From NCBI GenBank assembly GCA_013407085.1, contig JACCGJ010000207.1:1-64000 (forward strand): 64,000 nucleotides of DNA, in the 5' to 3' direction. How positions within the stretch are numbered: the stretch's first letter is position 1; each line of letters starts with the position of its first letter. This document shows positions 1 through 12,200 of this stretch, in pieces. This stretch comes from Atriophallophorus winterbourni. Taxonomy: Eukaryota > Platyhelminthes > Trematoda > Plagiorchiida > Microphallidae. The notes below the pieces were generated by a model. That model saw only the letters and a list, made by a program, of their open reading frames with translations, was not told the DNA's origin and searched no databases. The position numbers were made by a program, and so were the translations under genes.

Positions 1-179
1 TCATGTTTAAGCGTGTTAGATTGTATGAATCGAGTGATCAAGCACGCTGGCTAACCCACCGATGGAGCCAGTCGCACAACACTAAAGTTAGTATGAAATA
101 CTAGCGAATAATTTCAAAATTAGTTTTGTGTAAAATAATGAAATTTCCTAATATACCTAATTGAAAACTGTCTGCTTAC

Positions 180-233
180 CGGAATGCCGATTTCTCCAAA
201 ATCACCACGATCACCTTTTAAGCCTGCATAACC
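180..233 (-). CDS. Collagen IV exon, 18 codons (classic 54-bp exon)
   Basis: 54 bases, CATTCCAG acceptor and GTAAGCAG donor, encoding [18 protein letters not shown]. This is the ancestral collagen exon size. It is the last exon visible; the gene continues off the left edge. Confidence 0.88.
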
Positions 234-3200
234 CTGGAATGGCAACGAGATTGCAAATGGATTTTTGAATCAATTTTTGGATAGTATAATTTACTGAAAA
301 CATTCTACTTACAATAATGAGTAGTTAAACAACGAAATACAAAGACACATTTCTATCGCTAAGAAATTGATTTTTAAGTTTGGATCGAAATGGTTTTAAT
401 GAAAGCAAGCTCCAATTTATTAACATATTCTTGAATGTGTAACATAGTGTTGAATAGGAATAGTTATTCTTCCTTTATACCATTGTTTCTGTCCTTCTAC
501 ACATAAAAAATAATCCCATATCGTAGAGAGAAAGTTAAACATCTTCCCCAACTCATACATAATCAAACAGCTGATATCTTTGAGTGCTCTTATCCCCTGA
601 CTTTCATTCTACCGCTTATTTTGAATTGGTAGTTCGTATGCATCGGAAACCTCAAAATCACAGCCCGTGGGTCTCAGCATATTGTTAAAGCATTCACATA
701 AATTTCCAGCGGATATTGATCGTATTGATCTTACCGAAGCAGCGAAAACAGTACAATGTGTGTGGTGGGAAAGTTTGAAAACGCGAAAATAAACGTTCGA
801 GCCACGGCTAAACAAAATTGGCGCATCCAACCATCGAATAAAAGATCTCGATTAATGGGGATCAAAAGCATTTTACTATCATGCGACATTTTCAGCACTT
901 GTCCGCTGCTCCTAAGTTTAATTACTCTATTCTGCAGACGCCGACATTTGAGAATTAATGTAAGGATCCTAAATATACCCTGCAAAATTGTATGAATCTA
1001 TCATCCCATGTCTAATGGAACCATTCTTATATACTGATGTAACAAAATAACCGCCAACGCATCAGAATACATATGTTATCATTTCTACAAAAATACTGCC
1101 ATCATCATCAATATTTTTCGGCAGCCAAGAGAATGGTATTATTACACTGACACTATATCAACTGACAGCTCATTTCCCATTGCCTTTCATGATAGAAACT
1201 CTCTTATGTTGATTGAACGATCAATGGTGGCTCGTAAACAACAGACACACTCACAGGTGGCCCCGGCAATCCTTTCTGTTTTGAATGTGTATCAACTGTG
1301 CAAGGAACTCCATCCGGACCTCGGGGGCCAGGCGGTCCTCGTTCTCCCTTTTGTCCTTGGATTGTGATTGGATGAGCTGGTCGACCTTTAGGACCAATCG
1401 GCCCGTGCACACCTTTGAATCCCTGTAAATCAATAAAAGCATGGATAAGTGGAATATTTAAAATGACGTCTACTACTTGCGTTATTTCGCTGAAAATCTA
1501 ACATAATCTGTGTGTCCATTGATTCCTCATGTCATAATTATTTTTTCCAAAGACATTTGGTTTACTTTTGTGCGGACTTCTATATCAAAACGCTAAATTT
1601 ATTTGATTATCCACGTCGTCGTCTCTGAGGGGATTTGATTCTGGTTTACAATATTTTGAATACCGAAAATCACCCACTGCAATGTTTATTGAATCTACGG
1701 AGCTCGCATAATACAAGAGCTCACACATTTATTCTAACTGTCCCTCACTCGAGACTCAACTGCAGACGACATTTGCGAGTTTGTTTTACTTGGAACAATC
1801 TGCCAGATGATGTTATAAACTCACCAAATCAGCAAACTTTCAAAAGAAGCCTCGATGCATTTTTGACCATAAACCCGTGCATCGAAGAAAACTATACATA
1901 TTAACACCATGTATCTACATTTGTTATCACATCAATCGAAAACATTTTCTGCCCTTTGGATTTTTAATTGATTCTTGAACTGCTCAGTAAGCAACCTAAT
2001 CCCATTTTTGCTTGTTATATTATTCGTTGTTGCCATATTATTCAGGGTTTTTTGTAAAGCTATATGCTTTTTAGACCATTAAAATTGAATTGAATTGAAT
2101 TGAATAAAAATGCTCCTATTGTTTTGCACTTTACACATTTTGAACGATAGTCGTTTGGTATGTCAGTCGGAAAATATCCAAAATTGAACAATGAAAAAAC
2201 ATGAGCTGAAAAATAACGGGCAGGTAGAACTTTGCTCTATTCTCAAAACGCTAGAATTATTTCGTTGTCCCAGGAAGCTGTCCAGATTTGAAGATGAGAC
2301 TCACATAAAAACCTAACCTTTTTATTTCGTTCGCGGAATATTTTCAACATATTTAAGCAGTTAACTTAGCTTTGTTTGCTGAAAATTCATTCAAACAATT
2401 GAAGTTATTTTCTTCTTCTCCTTCTTCTTCTCCTTCTTCTACTTTTTGTCCTTACATTCAGCCTTGGAAATTATTGATCGATATTACTGGACCTTTTTAA
2501 TGTTCCCGCCAAAATCAACATGATCGAGCTGTCACCCTGTCTCACTTCACAACCACTCAGAATGAACTTGGAGTGACATATGTGCCAATGAGAAAATCGT
2601 AATGGCAATAAGACAATTTGTATCATGCCTTCTTCAACTCGCTTCGAGTATGCACTCTTGAAACAGACGATTGAATTGAATTGAACCAAACTCATGCTTG
2701 TGTATAGGTAGTTGTTGTAGTTCATAGTTGTTCTCCGAGCTGGTATGGTTGATTGCAGACGTTTCGTCATCAAACTAGATGACATCAACAGCGAAACTTC
2801 TTTCGAAGTAACTGGGCGGTGGGCATCATTGGAATTTATTTGCTGCGTTTCGACCTCATCTATTGTGATTGGCTAGAATCCTTGCATGTCCTCCTTGGCG
2901 TGTTCTCATTGGTCCGTAGATCCCATCCACTTGAATGTGTTCATTGATTGATTGTGGTGTTGAATACCACGCTTCGAGGAACATGACGGGTTCTGCCTTT
3001 GGCGATGATTTCTGTTCTATCCAAATTGAATTCGTGACCTTCTCGATCCATGTGTGCCGATAGTACTGATTTGTGGTCGTGTCGTCGTGTAGCTAGTTTG
3101 TGTTCATGTATCCTTGTTTCCAGCCTTCTTCCAGTCTGTCCGATATACCATACCAGCTCGGAGAACAACTATGAAGTACAATCAGGTAGTTGTTGTATAT

Positions 3201-6200
3201 TGTAGAGGCGTAAATCGCGAATTTTGAACACCCGAATGATATTCAGAACAGCACCCTCCGGCACGAGACAAGAACAGGAAACGCCGAGCGAACCAGACGA
3301 GCGAAATCGCAAACCCACAAGAATTCGTTTATTTCGCCCTGTGGGATTCTGTATAAGTTGACAGTTGACACATCGTTTCCAGTTTCGGAGCCGCAGAAAA
3401 AGGTGGATGGCCTGATTAACGTTGAATCAAGTGACTCCAAGACGTGAATCCACAACTTGCTCGCCGATAAGACCGAAATGTGAGTTGATCTCGAGTGATA
3501 TGAGATAATTACACCCTTCCCACTGCAAGTTGGCGGTGGCATTTCATTTACAAGAAGCGTAACAGGAAGTATAGCTTTACCGGATAGAAGGCGTGCTTCC
3601 ATTATGGACAGTCGTGATCAACTTTGTGAATAGTTCGATGGGCTTGACACGGATGAGTAGTCACAAATATAAACAACCTATTCTCAAAAATCTCGCCTAA
3701 ACAACCATGCCCATCAGATCTAATCGGTGTTGGCTTACACTGTATCCGATGGAAAGACCTGACACGGAGATCTGTTTGGTTGGGCGACCACAACAGATGT
3801 TGTTGGCTCCTTCTGCACTGGTTGGGCAAACAAAGCTACTCAAACGTGCCAGTCTGGAGAACAGTTCATGAAAGTATAATTGCGATCGGTCAAACGGTGG
3901 ACGGTAGCCCAGGTCGTTAAGGCGTGGGACTACAATGATAATGGTCGGGGGATCGAATCCCACCCCCGAACCGGAGGATATGCACTGCTGATGAGCTCAA
4001 ATAAGAGCGAAACTCGAGTCCAGTGCTTCCATTATGGACTGTCGTCATCAACTTTGTGAATAGTTCGATGGGGTTGGCACGGATGAGTAGTCACAAATAC
4101 CAAGGTTATATTTGGTGTACTCTCTGCATCCATTTCCAATCAAGGTATAATGAGATTTAAGGCTTAATGTCCCGATTTCGGGATTGTTTGAAATGCACAC
4201 GAGTGCAAACTTTTCCGCCTGGGAGTTTGCTGATTTAGATAAACAAAAGTCGTTTGAATTATTTACAAAGTTTATCACAACGGTCCACATTGGAATCACT
4301 GGACTCGAATTTCGTTCTTATTTGATTTCATCAGCAGTGCATATCCTGTTTCGGGTCTGATTCGAGTTCAGGACCTTCACCATTTTAGTCTCACGCCTTA
4401 CGGCCTGAGCTACCGTCCACTGGTTGACCGATCGCGATTAAGCCTTCATGAATGTTTCTCCAGACTGGCACATTTGAGTAGCGTCATATGTCCGACCAGT
4501 TCAGAAGGAGCCAGCAATATCTATTGTGGTCGTCCAACCGATCTGATCTCCTTGTCAGGTCTTCCCATCAAAACAAAAGTCGATCAATACGTTGGTAAAT
4601 ATTGTGACTGATCAGGGAACCATGTTCATGAAAAATAAAGTTTCTATGTTATACCAAGACTGCTCTCACGGATACCTTTACAACATTCCTTCTTTATGAT
4701 GAGTCGATTGACTTTAAAATGAACTTCACTCACCTTGATTCCGGGTTGCCCTCGGTAACCGGGATCACCGATTGGACCGCGAGGACCTGGTTGACCCTGG
4801 AAACGGAAGAATGGTCAATAAGCGCCATTTCAAATGATTTTCAAATGGTACATGGCTTAACCAAAAACTTTTGTTTTCATTATTCCAGGATGTGGTTTAA
4901 CTCGATACACTAGTATGATTGCCAGAACTCGAACATCGATTGAATTGTGAGATCCAATCGAATTTTTGAAATATCCTAAGAACTAGACACTTGAATGCTG
5001 TAAAGCCGACAAAGAACGTTTAATTCTGACGAGGTGAATTCTCTAAATGCTCTGATACACCAACTTCATTGTAAAAGACGGTTATTACGTGTCCAGAGGT
5101 TGAAAAAATGACAAAATACAAGTAAAAGTATCCCGGCAGCTTTGACAAAGGGGTCATTGATTACTCAATGAGCTGTGTTGAAAAGGAAAATAAATATCCA
5201 CAGTATTCGTTTAGACGGAATAAGTATACTAAGAAAAACTGCCACTATCTTGTGAACAATCCGAAAATGGCAACATTAATTGATTCGAGCGAGTGAATAT
5301 GGAGATTTGTTGTCAAAACACGGAAAACAAAATTATTACAGCGAGCATCCTGGCAAACAGGATATCAATAACAATATAAGAATGTAGAAAATTCGTCTAG
5401 TGACGCATTGAAGATTTAAGAAACGATGGAAAGTTATATATCAAAATGCAAGTTGAGTATTTAATTTGAACCTGCTTTGAAGGAATTAATAGAATCTGTT
5501 TCGTTGCATTATAAATCAAGAAATCACACGATCAGAATCTGTTGAGGTTTTCGCTTCCAAACTCAATGAGTTTATGACGAACCATGCGGTATGCGAGTGC
5601 CCCTATTGATTTTTGAAATATTTTTTATATTTTTTATATGTTCCATATACCTTGTCATTCTATGGTTATTGTTAAGCTTAATGCTTTTTCTACCATAAAA
5701 TTTTCTGAGTTGTCAGTTCTGTGCGAAATGGAAGATTTTGAGAGATGGGGTTAGGCCATCTATAACCGCAGCGGTGGCGACCAAATTATGTTGTTCAAAG
5801 TCGCGACTGCTTGCTAGATGTTACAAAAGGAGACTTTATCAGCTGCGAAACAGTTGATGTTTGCGCAAGGCTAATGAATACAACGTTAAACTAAACAGGT
5901 CAACTTTATCTGGATTGATATAGAAAAACAACACTTGCAACTCAATACTATGAACTGGATTACATTGAGAAATCAGAGACAAAATGCATTTTGATATTCC
6001 GTCACACACAAACTACGACCGGTTATTTGTTTGCAAATATGGAAATATTGCTTGAAACCAAAATTCGTTAGCCTTTTTCAACACCAAAGATGCACTACCC
6101 AACTTCGTACTGTATTTGAACTTAGTTGAACTGTTTTATATATCCAGCTATAAAGACAGTGGGTACATAATATCTTTACCACTCTACAATGCTAACCAAT

Positions 6201-9200
6201 GTTGTTGGCCTCCTTCGGTTGATGTCGACCATGGATATACATCACAATCGCATGAATTTCATGCTTTACAGCTTTTCGAATGACTAAACAGTCCGATTCG
6301 GGAGGAACAATCTCTTCCGCAGCGCTTGCAACGATAGGCAGAACTCTGTTGTAGGGCGTCAGTTACACGCCGGCGGCGTGATCTGCGTTCAGCAGCCAAG
6401 AGCTGTATCTGCTCCTCCCCAGCTTGCAGAAGACGCTTTACACAATGCCTCCAAAGTAAGCGGTCAAGAGCAAGTTCTTCCCAGATCGCGCGGTAAATGC
6501 CAAGAGCTTTCATATCTCGTTTGCGAATTTCTTCGTACCGCAAGTGCGGTCTGCTCAATCATCGACTTCCTAATAGCAACTCACCATAGAGTAGATCTTT
6601 CGGAATACGACCATTTTCCATTATGTATACATGACCAAGCTACCGTAGGCGGCGCTGTCGTAGTAGGATGAAAAAGCTTTGTAGACCAGCCTTAGAAAAC
6701 AATTAGGCATTTTTAACTTTATCCGTTCAACATAGGTTCAAGATACGGCATATGCGTTTTAGATGGAAAGCATTATGCTTCCTTTCACGTATTGCAGGCT
6801 TCACGGCCGTAGATAAAGCATTTAGTACTCAAGCGCTGTACACTATCATCTTTGTCTTTGTTATTCACTTGCTTTTTGTCAGCATGTAAAAAACGTTGGC
6901 TCGACAATCAGCATGAGTGAGACCAAAGTCCTAGGCCAAGTGACTGTATCGCCTCCCATCGTCACCCTTCAAAACTTTCAGTTTGAAAGAATACATCATT
7001 TAACCATTGTCGTTTATCTATTGCGGTTAACCTCACGCTAGACACGGAAATTGATAAGGAAATTGGCAGACCAATTTCCGTCTTGTCCCGTTTGAAACAA
7101 TAGATTAACATCTCATTTTCAGTAGGCACACAAGTAGCTCAGTTACAGAATAGCCGCTATATTTGATTGTGGTTTATTTGCCACATCCAAAGTTTACACT
7201 TTTTCAACGCCATTCGTTGAATCAGATTGCAATCAAAAGCAATGACAATGACAAAAACTACTGGAATTTTTAGCAAAAACACAAGTTAACAACTTGGATT
7301 GAACAAGCTACTTGGATAAAAAATCTCCAAATTCGCAGGCACCGTTGGATATGATTGTTACAACCAACCTATTCTATCACACAAACATTCGGTATTTTAC
7401 CTGGAACTCCCTACTCCGTAACGTTGCACATTCACCCAACTTGGATATATTCAAATCGAACTTGGACAACTTCATGTCGACCAATCCAAACATTCTGCAC
7501 CATAAAAGCTTTGAACCCATGCATCGAAGTAAACTATACATGTTTACCCCATCCAACCTGTTGAAAACAATTTCTGCCTATGGATTTTCACCTGATTCCT
7601 GAACTGCACAAACAAACAAATCCCGCTTTTACTAACTATGTTATTCGTAATTCAAATATGATTCCGTGGTTTTTTTTAAAGCTATGCACTTTTTAGACCA
7701 TTAAATTGAATTGAATAGACGAAATTTAACACATGGGTTTGAACAACAATCAATTTTCGCAAGCATGGTTTGAGCGCGAAATTTAAATTTAAATCTATTT
7801 TCCCACACATTTCTCTTTTCTCAGCCATCAAGTAACTCTTTCGTGTTTATTCTTAACGTGTTTCTATGTAAGCCGAAGATATTTTTTAGCCCCACACGTT
7901 TTAAATGCTATGAACTATTATATTTTGAACTATGGCGATTTTGGTTCACCGGTCGGAGATTATTCAAATGAATAATGAAACAGTGCGAGTTTAAAAATGT
8001 TTGCAATCTTACAATTTCCATTCCTACGCTGGATGTGGCTGGTAGACGAAACCAAGAGCAGCATTAAACGTGAATATGCGACTGCCAATAATTTTTTTTC
8101 CACGAAACTCGATCGTTTTGTTCGTTTAGTTTCTGCTCGAATTTTGATTGAATAAATTAATCTTATTCGTTAGAAATTTGTTTACGCTTATTGGATGACT
8201 GATCCACAAAGTGAATCGAAGTCAACCAATCAAATCAACGGAAATGATCATTTTTGGATTACTCAGATCTCAAGGGTGATCTTTTCCATTGATTTTATCC
8301 ACAGTGTGGATCAATCATTCAAAGGTTGGTTCTACCATTCTGATTGACGGTGACATTCAATTGTTTCCCACTTATTCACTTTCTCAAGGTTAAATGAACG
8401 TGATTTTACTCTTTCCATCTGATGACGGTAAACGGCCAGAAACCGGTAGTGATGAGTAAGGAATGGAATGTGAGCACCACAATACATTGGTCTTTTATAT
8501 GCACCTCAAGCGCTTGGTCAGGAATCACTTTGTGGACATTTGAACATCGTGGTTTTTTGTAAAACCCTATATAACAGTGGCATTCAAGTATAACCTTGTT
8601 TACCATTTATCCACTGTTTCAAGGCTCACTGAACCTAATTTTACTCTCTCCATTTGATGACGGTAAACAGCCAGAATCCGGTTGTGATGTGTAAGCGGAG
8701 GGATATGAGTACTCCGAAACTGGCTTTTTATTTTTCTTCTCTGAAGTAGCACAAAACCATCTGTAGAGTGTACGTCGTAGAAATGCATGTAGATATGGGT
8801 CGTTCATTCATGCCGCTTGGATGATCTCAATTTTAAAACCACTTATTTCAGGAGGGTTTCCGAAATTATTAAAAATCATCCGGTTTTGGTAATTTGCCAT
8901 TTGCCAATTTGTGCCTGTATAAATATCAATTAATAAAACAATACATACCATTTAAGTAAATGATAAGCAAATAAAAAATAAAAAATCAATATGTTGAATT
9001 GATTTTTGTTCGTTTATAATACAGAATTTCAGTTTGTTTTATGTTGAATTATGATATGTGGAGTCATATTCAATTAAATTTAATATTCAATTCAATTCAA
9101 TATTCAATTAAAAATCACCAGGACTACACTATTGAGATTAGTTCACGTTAATGGCTCATAATACGTATAATAGTGCCAACAGGTCATTCATAAAAGTGAT

Positions 9201-12200
9201 TTGTGAAAAAATCATTTCTTACATGTTCTCCAACGCTTCCAGGTAATCCTCGTTCACCCTGCGAAAATGCATAAAATTTTAATTGAACTTTTAGTAATCA
9301 ATACGCGAAAATATCACGTAAGCTCGGATGCTCAACCGATTTAGCTGTTCTAACTTCACCGACTCGACATCGTTTTGTAGCCAGTTACAGAGACGCATGT
9401 ACCTAATTCGGGTTCATACAGTTTCATTCTCAGGGTGTGTCCTTTTCGCAATCTCTATTCGTAATATTATGACAATATATGTGTTCAACATATCTGATCA
9501 ATTTCAACCTGGGTCCTTCGGCTACTTGGAATCAATCTCGCTCATATAGACAGGACAGCATTACGCGCAAGCTATTCAACAATACGGAGGAGAAATATAT
9601 TGTGTTGCTCACATCCCATTCCCTTACACATCACAACTGGTTTCTAGTTGTTTGCCGTCATCAGGTGGAGACAGTAAGATCAGGTTCAGTGAGCCTTGAA
9701 ACAGTGGTGCAGTGGTAAACATAATTATACTTGTATACCACAGTTCAATAGGGTTATTACAAACAACCACAATGTTCAAATAACGAATAACCAAGTAATT
9801 CCTGGTCAAGCGATCGACGTGTATTTGGATGACCAATATTTGTGGTACTCACATCCCCATCCCTTACACACCACTACCGGTTTCTGTCTGCTTGCCTTCA
9901 TCGTGTAGAGACAGGAAGGCCAGGTTCAGTGAGCACCGGAATAAAACGTTTCGTAAGAATAACTTTTGGCTGTTGCCTAAAATATGTCGAAAAGTTTTTA
10001 TGTGACAAACCAGTCGCGACCTGAGCACAAGACTGCATGAAAACCAATTAGTGGTATGCAGACATGATTGGAACTCACTGATTTCGAATACATATCGATC
10101 AATTTTAGCACCAGTTCGATCGAGACCTTATAAAGATGATATATAAGAGAAACAACCGACAAGTGAGACAGTTCCTTGAAACATATCACTCAACAGCGAC
10201 CTCAATTAACCATCAACCTCACTTGACCGTGCCATATGGACCAATGCTAAACTTTTCACTGATATGGCAGAACGGCTATTCCACTGGAGTGAGCGGACAG
10301 AGAATTCTTATTTAAATTAAAAATTCTTATTACGAGTCATTCCGAACTAAGTTTTGCTCATGATGTAATCTGGACAGATGACCAACAACAATGAAGCCAC
10401 CACGGAAAACACTAATTAGACACCATCCACACCCCACTTTTCTATCGTTGCATGAATGGACCTAGGTCTGTGGGCATACAGAGCGAACACGACCAATTTT
10501 GGAGACGAAAACACTTTTTGGATAAAACGAATCAAAACGAGGTTAATGTAATCGAAAATTATAGTCAGCTATTACCAGCTGACTTAATCTATTCCAGATT
10601 TAGAAAACACTGATGACGAGAAGACTAAGTTTTTAGAAAGTCATTTATCAATCTTCCAACCTTTCACAGCATATAGTCCCTGAACGCACTGTGCATAGAT
10701 GAAGAGCGCAAGCCCCGCGAAATTGTTATTGGTTTGTGTGTTCAATGGGAAGACGTGTGAAAATGCATATTCGATTGACGTACACCCAATCGTTGCATTC
10801 ATAACCATAGCGCTATTTTTCGAATAATTTAATTGCAATTTATATCAAGTACAAATTTCAGAATGAAAAATTTAACCCCATTGAAATACTTCATACTTCA
10901 ACTTACCGGCCAACCTGGAATTCCCGATTCCTTCCAACCGGAGGGTCCTTTTGGTCCAGGCCGTCCTGGAAATCCAGGCAAGCCTTTGATACCAGGAACT
11001 CCAGGCAACCCAGGTATACCGTTTTCTCCCTAGCCAATTAAAATCCATGATATAATGCATTGCTCGAGGTGATGACATTCGTAGCGAAATCACACATAAA
11101 CAAATTAGTGTGGGTTTACAAGGATATACTTGAATGGCACTGTTGCATAGAGATCGTACAACGAACCACGATGTTCAAACACAAAATCACATAGAGATTC
11201 GTGGTCAAGCACTCAAGGCGCTTATGGATGATCAAAGTGATGTGTTGCTCACTTTGGTGTGGGTTTACTTTTCTTTTCTCCAAGCCAGTTAGGTGAAATC
11301 TTGTGATTTAAAATTATCGATTTTAGAGCTAAACCATATCATAAAAAGGACGTTACTACAAAATTTGCTTCTATTAATCCTCATCTCCTACTCACGTTTT
11401 GTGATTACATTGATATCTAACAGTAAATATGTTGTATTTCACCCATTTTGCTATCTGCAATTGTTAATTATTGTGACCTTGAAAATATACACGTTTTGAA
11501 TCCAAAATAACTCACCGAAGGCTGAAGTGAGTTGAACAAGGAAATTGTGATGGGAAGGATACTGATTCTCCACGATGTCGAAGATTCCGAGTACGAACAG
11601 TAATGCAGGAATTGGCTTGATTAAATCCGTTTAGATGGAAGTTCAGTTCCGGTAACGAATAAAGTAGCAAGCTCGCATGCACCTATACGGTTCTCTGCCG
11701 TGTATCAGTGCATGCGAGCTTGCTACTTTATTCGTTACCGGAACTGAACTTCCATCTTAACGGATTTAATCAAGCCAATTCCTGCATTACTGTTCGTACT
11801 CGGAATCTTCGACATCGTGGAGAATCAGTATCCTTCCCATCACAATTTCCTTGCTCAACTCACTTCAGCCTTCGGTGAGTTATTTTGAATTTTCTATCTG
11901 TATATCTTCATACAACATTGTAGCTATTATTTTTGTAATCTCTGATAGATTTTTGTAAGCCCATACCGCTACAAATATACAGCTTCCAATTCTAACAAAC
12001 GAAATGTTTACTTTGATGGGATAGAATGAAGCACCATACTAGTTGCTGATTACGTATACCAAATCAAATAGACAAATTCCTCACGCTGAATTGTTTATTT
12101 CAGCCGTTTCATACGTATGCAGAAAACATCTATACACACATAATAGGACCGACCACACAACCAGCAAATAATCAATGACACCCATTTTTGTGCATTACAT

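Noticed and set aside
2755..2775. Hammerhead half-motif GATGACGAAACGTCTG in the Penelope-like fragment (minus strand)
   Set aside because: It has GAAACGTC as in Penelope-type hammerheads, but no room for stem II between GATGA and GAAA, and the second copy near 49,900 does not preserve it.
10833..11033. Plus-strand Gly/Pro-rich frame resembling collagen (also at 15,861-16,049 and 17,123-17,305)
   Set aside because: It is the complement of minus-strand collagen exons; GGN/CCN codons mirror each other. The splice sites fit only the minus strand.
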